Assembly: GCF_035712445.1 (NCBI RefSeq)
Contig: NZ_DASTAT010000097.1
Location: 62,001-126,000, forward strand
Direction: 5' to 3'
From: Oligoflexus sp.
GTDB taxonomy: Bacteria > Bdellovibrionota_B > Oligoflexia > Oligoflexales > Oligoflexaceae
Length of the DNA stretch: 64,000 nt
Shown here piece after piece: positions 15,027-24,109 of the stretch. Under the pieces are notes generated by a model. That model was given only the letters and a program-made list of their open reading frames with translations. It had not been told where the DNA came from and did no database searches. The first letter of the stretch is position 1. Each line of letters starts with the position of its first letter. The position numbers and the translations under genes are program-made.

Positions 15027-17138
15027 ATGAAAACGATTCGAGTTATGAGTCTAGCTCTTGCTCTTGTCTGCTCCCCGATTCTGACCAGCTGTTCCGATGA
15101 CAGTGAAAAGCGTCAGGGACAGGTTGAACAGGTTCAAGCGATCGAAGATCTGCTCGTCGCGGTGCAAACCGTCGAGCAGGATTTGGCTCAGGGCTTTCTT
15201 CTGAAGAATGCCAACGAGCGTGATAAAGCTGAGCTGAAGCAGAATGTTTACGACCTCAAGATTTCCGCCTACCGCTTGAAAAATAATCCTTATGATGCTG
15301 ATGCCCTGGCTCAGCTGTATCAGGCCTTTGTGGTTTATGATGCGCTGAACCTTCTGGAAGACGATCGGGCCCGCCTGGGTGGTCTTGATGAGCAGCTGCG
15401 CGCGACCCTGGATACTGTGGCCACGCTGCAGGGCAAGACCCTGGATGGTATCGAGCGTCCTCTGTTCACCAAAGTGTTCAATTACGAACTGGCTCCCTTC
15501 GCTACGACCAGGACCTGGCGCATCGATGGGACTCGCGATAAGAAATACGCGATCGGTGACGGCAAGCAGGATGCCTGGCTTCTGTCGCCTCGCATGAATC
15601 TGAGTGAAGTCGGCAATCCCGCCTTCATGATCGATCAGGCGATCAACGATCGTGGTCTGCCTTTCCTTGACGGTGTCATGTACCTCGTTTCGCAGGACTA
15701 CGTGTCCGGTGATCCCGCGAAGGCAACCTGGGAATCCGTCAAGATCAATTCGATGCCAGACGGCAGCAGCTTTAACTATCGCAAGAGCGAGGCTGTCAGC
15801 CTGAAAGCCTATCAGGGTAAATCCATCGTCGTGGCGTTCAAGCTCGATGGTGAGAAGCTGAAGTTCATGCCTGCGAACGCTCGTTCCGCCTGGCAGATTG
15901 CCAGCTTCACGCTTCTGGGAACTGGCAAGGTTACCTATGAGCAGCTGAGTCTCACGGGTGCTGGTTCGGGTTCGGGTAACGCCAACACCGGAACGGAAGT
16001 CGCTGGTCCCGCCCGCGATCTGCCGCTGCCCTACGTGAAGAGTTTCCGGAATAATGCCTTTACGAACTTCTCGGTGACTTCGACCGATCCCAAGACTGGC
16101 TGGACGATCTTCAAGTATCCGAACTCGTCTGACTCCTGCTGTTCGAAAGTGGGCGGCAGCAATTCGACCAGCTGGCTCGTCAGTCCTCGTTATGATCTGA
16201 GCAATGTGCAGAATCCCCAGTTCTTCATTCGCCAGACCATCAACAAGGCTCCTGAAAATGATGCTGTGATCAGCGTCCTGATCACGACCGATGAATCCGT
16301 TGCGGATCTTTCCAAAGCGAACTGGGAAAAGGTGAAGTTCAGCAAAGAGCCAACCTACAGCCCCAAGTTCGTCTTTGAAGATTCGGAAAAAGTCGATCTG
16401 AGCAAATACGCGGGCAAGAAAATCGTGATCGCTTTCAAATACCAGCAGGGTGAAGCTACGAGCTACCCGACCTGGGAGATTGATTCGATGCAGATCCTTG
16501 GGACAGGGACTCTCAGTTTTGATCCTGTGACCGTGGATACCATGGGTTCGGCTCCTGTAACCCCGACTCCTGCTCCTACGACCCCGCCAGCTCCGGTCGT
16601 GCCGCAGCTTTATAAGAAGAGCTTCAAGGAAACGGCCCTGACGGATTTCCTTGTGGAAACTCAAGGGAATGCTGCGAACGGTTGGAATGTTTATACGATT
16701 CCCAATCAGTCGAAGCCTTGCTGCCTCAAGGTGGAAGGCAGCGACCTGACGAGTTGGTTCGCGACGCCTCGTTTTGATTTGACGGATGTGAAAGATCCAC
16801 AGTTCTGGTTCCGCCAGGCTGTGCTGAAGGCATCCGACAATCCAGACATCCTGACGATTTGGGTCACGACCGATGAGACCATCGCAAGTCTCGCCACGGC
16901 GAACTGGGAACAGATTCCCATCACCAAAAGACCGGCGTTCAGCACACGCTTTGTGTGGGAAAACTCCGAGACCTTTAATCTCAGCAAATATGCGGGCAAG
17001 AAGATCGTCATCGGCTTCCGTTACAAGACGCCAGTGATGGAAAAAGATTGGCCCGTCTGGGAAGTGGATTCGCTCCAGCTCGAAGGCAATGGCACCTTGA
17101 AAATGGAGCCGGTGGTTTTAACTCCATCGGCCGGCTGA
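15027..17138 (+). CDS. Lipoprotein with three tandem jelly-roll-like (choice-of-anchor J-type) domains
   Basis: A 703-residue protein with a lipoprotein signal (lipobox LTSC, Cys about 22; serine at +2 is compatible with outer-membrane sorting). After a helical N-terminal region (about 30-140), three related domains follow at about 145-310, 330-510 and 525-695. Each has a W-containing opening, an (S/A)PR(Y/F/M)(D/N)L(S/T) motif, a KANWE or TANWE-like strand, SKYAGKKIVI(A/G)F and a final W-(E/Q)(I/V)(D/A)S strand. Copies 2 and 3 share a CC pair (SCCSKV, PCCLKV) that copy 1 lacks. The fold resembles cleaved-adhesin/choice-of-anchor J modules that bind carbohydrates or matrix. Ligand unknown. 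Middle gene of the porin/lipoprotein/nuclease operon. Confidence 0.7.
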   Translation: MKTIRVMSLALALVCSPILTSCSDDSEKRQGQVEQVQAIEDLLVAVQTVEQDLAQGFLLKNANERDKAELKQNVYDLKISAYRLKNNPYDADALAQLYQAFVVYDALNLLEDDRARLGGLDEQLRATLDTVATLQGKTLDGIERPLFTKVFNYELAPFATTRTWRIDGTRDKKYAIGDGKQDAWLLSPRMNLSEVGNPAFMIDQAINDRGLPFLDGVMYLVSQDYVSGDPAKATWESVKINSMPDGSSFNYRKSEAVSLKAYQGKSIVVAFKLDGEKLKFMPANARSAWQIASFTLLGTGKVTYEQLSLTGAGSGSGNANTGTEVAGPARDLPLPYVKSFRNNAFTNFSVTSTDPKTGWTIFKYPNSSDSCCSKVGGSNSTSWLVSPRYDLSNVQNPQFFIRQTINKAPENDAVISVLITTDESVADLSKANWEKVKFSKEPTYSPKFVFEDSEKVDLSKYAGKKIVIAFKYQQGEATSYPTWEIDSMQILGTGTLSFDPVTVDTMGSAPVTPTPAPTTPPAPVVPQLYKKSFKETALTDFLVETQGNAANGWNVYTIPNQSKPCCLKVEGSDLTSWFATPRFDLTDVKDPQFWFRQAVLKASDNPDILTIWVTTDETIASLATANWEQIPITKRPAFSTRFVWENSETFNLSKYAGKKIVIGFRYKTPVMEKDWPVWEVDSLQLEGNGTLKMEPVVLTPSAG

Positions 17139-17151
17139 AAAGGGGTCCAAC

Positions 17152-19632
17152 ATGAACATGTCCAAGCATCTGACCGCGATACTTCTGCTGCTTGGATCCT
17201 TCTCCTGCGTGAAGCAGGCGGATCCACGCGAAGACGCGCCCATACTGATTGATACCAGTGATCGTTTCGAAGGCTCGAACCTGGCCGGGAATTTGATCAC
17301 GACCGCGATGCAAAAAGAGCTGGAAGTGGACATCGTGTTCTATCCCAGCGATTTTCTGCCATCGAATGGCTATGCGATTTTGAGTAAAGACCTGACCGAA
17401 GAGGACATCGATCAGAAAATTCTGCCGATCTATCCTTCCGGTGACAAGGACACCTTCCGCGTGGGTACGCTGCGGGGGTCGGAGATCCGGGATTTTATTC
17501 TGAATCGGAGCAATAAGTATTACCGGGTCGACCTGCAGGTCGCCGGGGTGGAATACGATATTCAGTACGAGGGCGGTCTGCCCACGATCTATCACGCGAC
17601 CAGGCAGCACGGTCTGCCGCTGGAAGATCGCAAGAATTATCGTGTGGCCATCAGTAACGAAGCCTTTTTCAGTCCGTTCCCGGGTTATCGCTATGGCAAC
17701 AGCTTTGAAAATAACTTTGAGTTCGAGCCTGGTGATTATTCCGCCAAGGAACTTCTGAAGCGTTATCTTTCCAAGCTCAGCAGCCTGCCTCTTCTGAACG
17801 AAGAGCGCGCGACCATCCGTATGCACAATACGGGTCTTGTCGGCGGTACTCTTTCGATTCCTGAGATCCAGGGTGAAGCGCACTTCTCGCCTTATCGCGG
17901 TAAAATCGTCACCACCGAAGGTGTTGTGACGGCTGTGGCCGAGATCGAGGAAGGCGGCACGGAACTTTACATTCAAACGGAAAATGATGACGGCAACCCA
18001 CTGACGTCGAATGCGATCAACGTTTACTTAAGCGGATCCCGTACGGATCTTGCGGCGGGCGTTCGCGTTCAGGTCACGGGGACTGTTTATGAAGTCATGA
18101 CGGCTCAGGGTTTGACCCGTACGGCGATTCGTGAGGTGTCCAATCTTTCGATTCTGGCGACCGGACTTCCTTTGCCCACTCCGGTTCTGATCGGACCCGG
18201 TGGACTTCAGGTGCCGAATGCTGTGGTGTCGAGCTATCGTGGAAACGTCAACCAAAAGCCCCGGCTCAATCCCCTTGACGGCATGGATTTCTGGGAAGCC
18301 CTCGAAGGCATGAGGATTCGTCTGGTGCGTCCAGAGGTGGTCGGCTTCCGCGGTGGTAAAGAGAAGTTTGATGATAACAAGCGTTATCTGACCCTCTTCG
18401 TTCGCCCCGAAGGCGCGAGCCCGATCGAGCAGCAGTCGGCTTCCAAAGGCCTTTTGGTGGATCAGCTGAACGGTGACTTCAACCCCGAGGTCGTCCGGAT
18501 TTCCGCCAGTGAGCTTGCCCCGAACGTGAAGGCTGAGTATGTCTTCAACGTGGGTGACAAGTTTTCTTTCGATCTGGAAGGCATCCTGAGCTTCCAAACC
18601 AACACCTTTGGTGACGGTGAATTCGCGATGTTCGTGACGGGCAGCTTTGCAGCGACCTCGACCATCAAGGATCTGGATCAAAGGGCCAAGGCTCGCTTTC
18701 AAGGCGACCAGGATCATGTGACAGTTGCGACCTTCAACGTGGAAAACCTTTCCGGTATTCTGGACAAACGCATCAAGCGATTGGCCGAAGCCATCAGCAC
18801 GAACCTCCTCTGCCCCGACGTTGTGAACCTGCCTGAGATTCAGGATAACAATGGCGTCGATTTCGGTGAGGGTTCCGCGGCGGATATCACCCTCGGTTCG
18901 ATCGTGAAGAACATCAACTGCCCCGGCTCGGACTATCGGTATCTGAACATAGATCCCATTCCGAACTCCGATGGCGGTGAACCAGGCGGCAACATCCGTG
19001 TGGCGATGCTCTATAACGCGGCCCGCTTGCAGTTTGAAAAAGTCGGCAATGCCGGCGCCAAGGATGAAACTTACGTGCTCCCAGGCGGGCGTTTGAATCA
19101 GAATCCTGGCCGACTTTTCGCGAACGATCCCGCCTATACGGGCACGCGGAAACCTCTGGTCGCGGAATTCTCGTTCAAGGGCGAGCGTTTCTATGTGGTC
19201 GGCGTTCACTTGAATTCGAAACTAGGTGATACGAGTCCCTGGTCCATCAATCAACCTGTGATCTTCCGCTCTGATAATCAGCGCGCGAAACTCACCGGTC
19301 GGATCAACCGCTTTATCGCGGATCTGATGGCTCAGGACTCGAATGCCAAAGTTATCGTTGCCGGTGACTTTAACGCCTACTGGCACGAGTCTTCCATGAA
19401 GGTTCTGGCTGGTGACTTCATGCAGAACCTCATGACTTACGGTGACCTTGTGCCGCGTAATCAGTGGTACACGAGTAACTATGATGGCAACGCGGCCGCG
19501 ATTGACCATATTCTGGCAAGCAAGGCTCTCCTTTTGAATCATGAACCTGAGCTGAATATCGTCCATCTGAACTCGGACTTCATGGACAAGCTCTCGGATC
19601 ATGATCCTGTGGTCGCCCGCTTCCGCTTCTGA
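17152..19632 (+). CDS. Lipoprotein nuclease: 5'-nucleotidase C-terminal-like domain plus endonuclease/exonuclease/phosphatase domain
   Basis: An 826-residue lipoprotein (lipobox GSFSC). Residues about 30-200 resemble the C-terminal substrate-binding domain of 5'-nucleotidases (SNLAGNLITTAMQ, a YP.D..LPSNG segment, GSEIRDFIL), but the metallophosphatase domain that normally precedes it is absent. An OB-like segment follows (about 225-320). The C-terminal 300 residues form an EEP-fold nuclease: FNVENLSG (about 527), PEIQDNNG, VVGVHLNSK, VAGDFNAYWHES (about 735), AAIDHILAS and the catalytic SDHDPV (about 815). This resembles ExeM/NucH-type extracellular nucleases. It would degrade DNA at the cell surface. 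It lies 13 bases after the lipoprotein gene and is ended by a strong terminator. Confidence 0.82.
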   Translation: MNMSKHLTAILLLLGSFSCVKQADPREDAPILIDTSDRFEGSNLAGNLITTAMQKELEVDIVFYPSDFLPSNGYAILSKDLTEEDIDQKILPIYPSGDKDTFRVGTLRGSEIRDFILNRSNKYYRVDLQVAGVEYDIQYEGGLPTIYHATRQHGLPLEDRKNYRVAISNEAFFSPFPGYRYGNSFENNFEFEPGDYSAKELLKRYLSKLSSLPLLNEERATIRMHNTGLVGGTLSIPEIQGEAHFSPYRGKIVTTEGVVTAVAEIEEGGTELYIQTENDDGNPLTSNAINVYLSGSRTDLAAGVRVQVTGTVYEVMTAQGLTRTAIREVSNLSILATGLPLPTPVLIGPGGLQVPNAVVSSYRGNVNQKPRLNPLDGMDFWEALEGMRIRLVRPEVVGFRGGKEKFDDNKRYLTLFVRPEGASPIEQQSASKGLLVDQLNGDFNPEVVRISASELAPNVKAEYVFNVGDKFSFDLEGILSFQTNTFGDGEFAMFVTGSFAATSTIKDLDQRAKARFQGDQDHVTVATFNVENLSGILDKRIKRLAEAISTNLLCPDVVNLPEIQDNNGVDFGEGSAADITLGSIVKNINCPGSDYRYLNIDPIPNSDGGEPGGNIRVAMLYNAARLQFEKVGNAGAKDETYVLPGGRLNQNPGRLFANDPAYTGTRKPLVAEFSFKGERFYVVGVHLNSKLGDTSPWSINQPVIFRSDNQRAKLTGRINRFIADLMAQDSNAKVIVAGDFNAYWHESSMKVLAGDFMQNLMTYGDLVPRNQWYTSNYDGNAAAIDHILASKALLLNHEPELNIVHLNSDFMDKLSDHDPVVARFRF

Positions 19633-19644
19633 TTCGTTTTTCCT

Positions 19645-19694
19645 CGATGGCTGACGCTCACCGTGAAGGTGGGTGCTCAGCCATCGTTATTTTA
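19645..19694 (+). terminator. Rho-independent terminator of the nuclease operon
   Basis: CGATGGCTGA (19645-19654) pairs exactly with TCAGCCATCG (19677-19686). An inner stem TCACC/GGTG is present, and TTATTTTA follows directly on the plus strand. It begins 12 bases after the nuclease stop codon. Confidence 0.85.
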
Positions 19695-19708
19695 GGGTTT
19701 TAAGCCTT

Positions 19709-21229
19709 TCAGCTGGCCGCCTGAGCGGATCCCAGAAGGCCTGGGGTGAGCAGGGTTTTATTGAGATAGAGATGGAAGGTCGTTCCATGCGCGGACGGGT
19801 TGATCTCGGCTGATGTGCTTTCCACCTGAATGCGCCCACCGTATTTTTCCACGAATGATTTGACGATAGGCATGCCGAAACCTGTGCCCTTCTCGCCGGC
19901 AGTGCCGGGGCGGGTGGTCTGGCGCGTGGGATCGAAGATGGCCTGGGCTATTTCTGCAGACATGCCGACGCCGGTGTCGATGATGGTGACATGGACTTGA
20001 TCGCCTTCTTCACAGGCTACAATACGGACTGTCGAGCCTGGGAAGGAGAATTTCAAGGCATTGGATACGAGGTTGTTGAAGACGTGATTGCTGAGTGAGA
20101 CAGGATCGGCTAGGACGCCGGTGCCGTCAGGCAACTGGTTGTCGATTTCCAGAGATATCTGCTTTTCGTTGAGACGATCGCGGAAGATCAGGTTGAGATC
20201 ATCGAACATGCGGTCAAGGTTCACGGGGGTGATGGCGATCGTGCGCTTGCCGGAGTCGACCGCTTCCATCTCGCGGACGTTCGAGAGGATATCGGCCATG
20301 AGCTGGGCGGCGCGGGAGAGAGTCTTGTATTTGGCCTGTTTCTTTTCTTCCGGTATGCGGTTATTGGCGAAGAGTTCCAGAAGGCCGGTGATCAGTACGA
20401 GTGGGTTGGAAAGGTCATGGCAGAGGACGCGGAGAAGAGTGGCCTTGGTTTCCGCAGTCTTGCTCAGGGCCTGAGTCTTCTCATCCACAGTGTTCTGCAG
20501 CTCGACCTTATGGTTTTCGATCGTTTGAATCTTTTCCTGGATCTCGCGGTTTTTATTGTTGATGCTCTGAACCATCACATCAAGTTCATCTTCGCGCTTC
20601 TGTCGCCGCTCCAGCTTTAAAGGCTGCGATTGGTCCTTGGATTCGAGATAGCGCACGATATGAATGAGATGCCGTGTGATGCGCCCGCGCAGAAGGAAGA
20701 CGACGTAAACGGCAAGCAGCAAGGTTTTTAGGATATTCGTGATCAGGATGTTCAATGACAGGCCATAGGTCCTGGAAATCACGGCATCCAGAGTCAGGCT
20801 GATGGTCAGAGTGCCGATGACCACAGGCTTATGATCCTGATTGCTGTAGGAAACCTCGACCTCGCGCGTCATGTAACGGGATCCAATCTTTTCCCCAAGG
20901 GACGCGAAGAAGTCTGAATCCTTGGATTTGATTTCGACGTAAGCCACGTCGGGTAAGCTTTTGATGCCAGCCAGGATCAGTCGGGCCTGGTCTTCATCAA
21001 TTTGCCAAAGCGAGGCGGCGACCGCGGGAATATAACTGCTCTCGATCAGTTCGAAACGTGAGGCAACCCGATGCACATCCTTGTCATATTCGATATAAAT
21101 TTGAATGGCACTGGCCAGAACAGCAATGAGTCCGCTGACTACGAAGATGTAGACGGCAGTGCTGTTACCAAGGCTCTTCAGAATCTTCCCGGCCATGCCC
21201 ATTCCCAAGCGATCGGCGTAATGCGACAC
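19709..21229 (-). CDS. Membrane sensor histidine kinase
   Basis: A kinase of about 500 residues. A first membrane segment (about 25-47) and a second (about 157-180) bracket a periplasmic sensor of about 110 residues. A coiled coil (about 215-262) leads to the H-box LLRVLCHDLSNP (His about 271). The HATPase domain shows the N-box NNLVSNALKFS, the G1 motif DTGVGM and GTGFGMPIVKSF. It autophosphorylates and passes phosphate to a response regulator that is not adjacent. The start is uncertain: GTG 21229 has no well-spaced ribosome binding site, and an ATG about 11 codons in is a good alternative. It appears monocistronic, converging with the nuclease operon. Confidence 0.88.
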   Translation of the reverse strand: MSHYADRLGMGMAGKILKSLGNSTAVYIFVVSGLIAVLASAIQIYIEYDKDVHRVASRFELIESSYIPAVAASLWQIDEDQARLILAGIKSLPDVAYVEIKSKDSDFFASLGEKIGSRYMTREVEVSYSNQDHKPVVIGTLTISLTLDAVISRTYGLSLNILITNILKTLLLAVYVVFLLRGRITRHLIHIVRYLESKDQSQPLKLERRQKREDELDVMVQSINNKNREIQEKIQTIENHKVELQNTVDEKTQALSKTAETKATLLRVLCHDLSNPLVLITGLLELFANNRIPEEKKQAKYKTLSRAAQLMADILSNVREMEAVDSGKRTIAITPVNLDRMFDDLNLIFRDRLNEKQISLEIDNQLPDGTGVLADPVSLSNHVFNNLVSNALKFSFPGSTVRIVACEEGDQVHVTIIDTGVGMSAEIAQAIFDPTRQTTRPGTAGEKGTGFGMPIVKSFVEKYGGRIQVESTSAEINPSAHGTTFHLYLNKTLLTPGLLGSAQAAS

Positions 21230-21355
21230 CCTCTGTTCGGCTTAACTCGTGGATATTTTAGAATACAGGACGTCAGAACTTGCGGGGGCGAGGTTTAACG
21301 TCTGCATTTTTTTAAAGGAATAAGATGAAATTGGGCAAGAAACCAAGCGCAGGAA

Positions 21356-21378
21356 CCCATGCCGCGGGACGGCATGGG
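21356..21378 (-). terminator. Hairpin downstream of the M48 protease gene
   Basis: CCCATGCCG (21356-21364) pairs exactly with CGGCATGGG (21370-21378) around a 5-base loop. It sits 9 bases beyond the stop codon of the M48 gene on the minus strand. A U-run is not immediate, so termination strength is uncertain. Confidence 0.5.
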
Positions 21379-21386
21379 CGATGGAT

Positions 21387-22190
21387 TCAAAGATTCTTCG
21401 TAGGCGTACGCATGGGGGAAGCCTGGTACATGGCCAGGGCCTTCGGCATGTGCTTGCTCAGTTCCTTGGCGCGACGTGCGGGATCGGGGTGCGTTGAGAG
21501 GATCTCGGGTGGACGCCCGCCGCCCATGGATCCCATCCGCTCCCAAAGTCCCACCGCTTCCCGAGGATCATAACCAGCCTTGGCCATATATTCGAGGCCC
21601 ACGCGATCGGCTTCCGATTCGTGATAACGGCTGAAAGGCAGGACGACTCCGAATTGCGTGCCGATCCCCAAAAGGCCGGCGATCATGTTGCGATTCTTGG
21701 AATCAGAGAAGGTGATGGAGGCGACAGTCAATCCCATCTGCATCACCAGCTGCTGGCTCATGCGTTCCGCAGAATGGCGAAGCGTGGCATGCGCGACCTC
21801 GTGACCCATGACCGCGGCCAGAGCCGCATTGTTCTTCGCAACGGGAATGATGCCGGTATAAACAGCGACCTTGCCGCCTGGCAGGCAGAAGGCGTTCACG
21901 GTCTGCGGCTCGTCGATGACGGTGAATTCCCAATCGTAATCCACGCCGCTGGCCTGAGCAATGCGCCGACCGATCGAGGTCACTTCATTGTTCAAGGCGG
22001 TATTGCGCGAGATCTTGGCTTTCGCGAGCGTTTCCTCATAAGCCTGCGCGCCCAGGGAATTCATCTGGCTGTCCGAGACGAGGCTGAGCTGCGTGCGTCC
22101 CGTTTCAGGAGAGGTGACGCACGCTGCGACGCCGATCGCGATCGCCGCGGCGGACACAAGTCCGTACACGATGTTTGTTGGTTTGCCCAT
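21387..22190 (-). CDS. M48-family zinc metalloprotease lipoprotein
   Basis: A 267-residue protein with a lipoprotein signal (AIGVAAC, Cys about 24) and an M48 peptidase domain. The zinc motif HEVAH is at about 130-134, the third ligand region HESEAD near 190, and AFCLPGGKVAVYTG (about 100-113) is the substrate-edge strand typical of the LoiP/BepA/YcaL group. These act in periplasmic quality control of outer-membrane proteins. The C-terminal THPDPARRAKEL is also family-typical. It follows fabG and fabH with a 21-base gap and is probably co-transcribed, linking it to an envelope or lipid role by context only. No TPR domain is present, unlike BepA. Confidence 0.88.
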   Translation of the reverse strand: MGKPTNIVYGLVSAAAIAIGVAACVTSPETGRTQLSLVSDSQMNSLGAQAYEETLAKAKISRNTALNNEVTSIGRRIAQASGVDYDWEFTVIDEPQTVNAFCLPGGKVAVYTGIIPVAKNNAALAAVMGHEVAHATLRHSAERMSQQLVMQMGLTVASITFSDSKNRNMIAGLLGIGTQFGVVLPFSRYHESEADRVGLEYMAKAGYDPREAVGLWERMGSMGGGRPPEILSTHPDPARRAKELSKHMPKALAMYQASPMRTPTKNL

Positions 22191-22211
22191 AGTGTGTGTT
22201 TCCTTGCTGCA

Positions 22212-23225
22212 TCAAATTTTTTGTAAGAGTGCAGATCCCCAGGTCAACCCACTGCCGACCACGGCGAGAACGATCTTATCGCCGGATTTAAAACGATCCC
22301 AATGCATCGACAGCACGGAAGGCGCGCCCGCCGCACCCTGATTGCCCAGGGCTTCGACGTTGTGCAGATGCTGGTTGTCGCTAAAACCGAGACGTTCCGC
22401 GGCCGAAGTCACCATGCGGAGGTTGGCCTGGTGACCGGTGAAATACGTGATATCCTTGGCGGTCAAACCATTGCGTTCCAGAATGCTGTGTGTGGCTTCC
22501 AGCGTTTTGGAGATCGCGAATTTTTGAACGGCTTTGCCGTTTTGCGAGAAGCATTCGCCGTCCGGAATTTTCACAAGGTCATACCCACTCGGATCGGAGA
22601 CGATGACGGTATCAATCACCTTGAGCGAACCCGGTTTGGGCTGGCCCGAAACGATCGCCGCCGAGCAGCCGTCGCCGAAGAGGATGCAGGAGTTGCGATC
22701 CGTGAAATTCATCCGCAGCGAATAACGCTCGGGATTGAAGACGGCGACTTTCTTATGCGCGCCGGAGCGAATCAGATTCCGGGCCAGATGCAGATTCAGG
22801 ACGAAGGAACTGCAGGCTGAGTTGGCATCAAAGCTGAGGCAGCTGAGTCCCAGCTTCGCAGCGATGGTGCTGGCGTTGGCAGGAATGTCAAAGTCCGGAA
22901 TCGAAGTGCCGCAGATCACAGCGTCGATCGCCGCGGGATTCAATTCGGGATAACGTTCCCGCAATACGGCCCAGGCCGGTTCCGACATCGATGCGATAGT
23001 CATCACCCGACCTTCGTCACGCAGCTGGTTCAACGTTTTCTCGCCGCTGCGCAGGGACCTGATATCGTCCTTGTGCAGCACGCTGCGGCGAGCCTGGATG
23101 CCGGTTCGCTCCACGACCCAGGCGGAGTCCGAACCGATATCAAGTTCTTCAAAGAACGCGTTATCGACCACAGTCTCGGGATGATAGTGTCCGAGGGCGT
23201 GGATATATACGGCTGAATCTGTCAT
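22212..23225 (-). CDS. 3-oxoacyl-ACP synthase III family protein
   Basis: A 337-residue thiolase-fold condensing enzyme of the FabH type. The catalytic triad is visible as Cys138 (ANSACSSF), His265 (FTGHQANLRM) and Asn295 (ALGNQGAAGAP). FabH starts fatty-acid chains by condensing an acyl-CoA with malonyl-ACP; relatives make other ketides or long-chain products. A modest insertion around residues 50-75 makes it slightly longer than E. coli FabH. It lies 16 bases after fabG in the same direction, and an M48 protease follows. Whether it is the primary initiation enzyme or a specialised paralogue cannot be decided from this window, so I give no symbol. Confidence 0.88.
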   Translation of the reverse strand: MTDSAVYIHALGHYHPETVVDNAFFEELDIGSDSAWVVERTGIQARRSVLHKDDIRSLRSGEKTLNQLRDEGRVMTIASMSEPAWAVLRERYPELNPAAIDAVICGTSIPDFDIPANASTIAAKLGLSCLSFDANSACSSFVLNLHLARNLIRSGAHKKVAVFNPERYSLRMNFTDRNSCILFGDGCSAAIVSGQPKPGSLKVIDTVIVSDPSGYDLVKIPDGECFSQNGKAVQKFAISKTLEATHSILERNGLTAKDITYFTGHQANLRMVTSAAERLGFSDNQHLHNVEALGNQGAAGAPSVLSMHWDRFKSGDKIVLAVVGSGLTWGSALLQKI

Positions 23226-23241
23226 CGGTCACCGTCCCTTT

Positions 23242-23970
23242 TCAGTTGGTATACATCCCGCCGTTCACATGCAGGGTCGAGCCTGTGATGTACGAGGCGC
23301 CTTCGGAGGCAAGGAAGGTGACGCAGGCCGCGACTTCATCAGGGCTGCCAAGACGTTTCAAAGGCACCTTGCCCAGAATCGCTTCCTTGGCTTCGTTCGG
23401 CAAGGCATCGGTCATGTCCGTTTTGATGAAGCCAGGAGCCACGCAGTTCGCAAGAATGCCGAAGCCGGCGAGGTCGGCGGCGATGCTCTTGGTGAAAGCG
23501 GTGATCGCGCCTTTGGAGGCCGCGTACATGCTCTGGCCGGCATTTCCGGTGTGACCCACGACCGAGGTGAGGTTGATGATGCGGCCGCTTTTTTGTTTGA
23601 TCATGTGCTTCGAAACGGATTTCGTGAGATTGAAAACCGACTTCAGATTCACATCCAGAATCTGATCAAAATCGCTGGGCTTGGCGAAGGTGATCAGCTG
23701 GTCGATGCTCATGCCCGCATTGTTGACGAGAACATCTATACGCCCAAAGGCTTCTTTCACCTTTTTGGCGAGTTCCTTGCACTGCTCTTCACTGCTCAGA
23801 TCCGCTTGGAAGATTTTTGCGCCGGGCATGGCGTCAGCGGCTTCCTTCGCGAGGTGTTCCTGCGAGCGGTAATGAATAGCGACCAAATAACCCTGCTTCG
23901 CAAGGGCTTCGGCGCAGGCGCGGCCAATACCACGCGACGCTCCGGTCACAAGAGCTACCTTTTGTTCCAT
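23242..23970 (-). CDS. fabG: 3-oxoacyl-ACP reductase (short-chain dehydrogenase)
   Basis: A 242-residue classical SDR. The NAD(P)-binding TGASRGIG is at 9-16, NNAG near 83-86, the catalytic serine in NLTSVVG (about 136), and YAASK gives Tyr149 and Lys153. The C-terminal PGFIKTDMT, SPDEVA and ITGSTLHVNGGMY match FabG closely. It reduces 3-oxoacyl-ACP with NADPH. ATG 23970 is chosen over the start 8 codons upstream because AAGGA lies 7-8 bases ahead. First of a fabG-fabH-M48 protease cluster. The symbol follows sequence resemblance; a paralogue with another ketone substrate is possible. Confidence 0.85.
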   Translation of the reverse strand: MEQKVALVTGASRGIGRACAEALAKQGYLVAIHYRSQEHLAKEAADAMPGAKIFQADLSSEEQCKELAKKVKEAFGRIDVLVNNAGMSIDQLITFAKPSDFDQILDVNLKSVFNLTKSVSKHMIKQKSGRIINLTSVVGHTGNAGQSMYAASKGAITAFTKSIAADLAGFGILANCVAPGFIKTDMTDALPNEAKEAILGKVPLKRLGSPDEVAACVTFLASEGASYITGSTLHVNGGMYTN

Positions 23971-24109
23971 AATGACATCCTTCAGATGAGTCAAAAGTCA
24001 AAAAATCCCCATTTTTTGCAAGGATTAGTTAGCATTTTTCTTGTGGTTGGACAACAGGGATGCGTAAAGCCTGCGTCTGACAGGCTTTTCCATGAGGCTG
24101 GGAGGATGA

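Noticed and set aside
15051..16664. A 537-codon minus-strand open frame opposite the repeat lipoprotein gene
   Set aside because: The opposite strand has a clear lipoprotein signal, ribosome binding site and domain repeats; the antisense frame has none.
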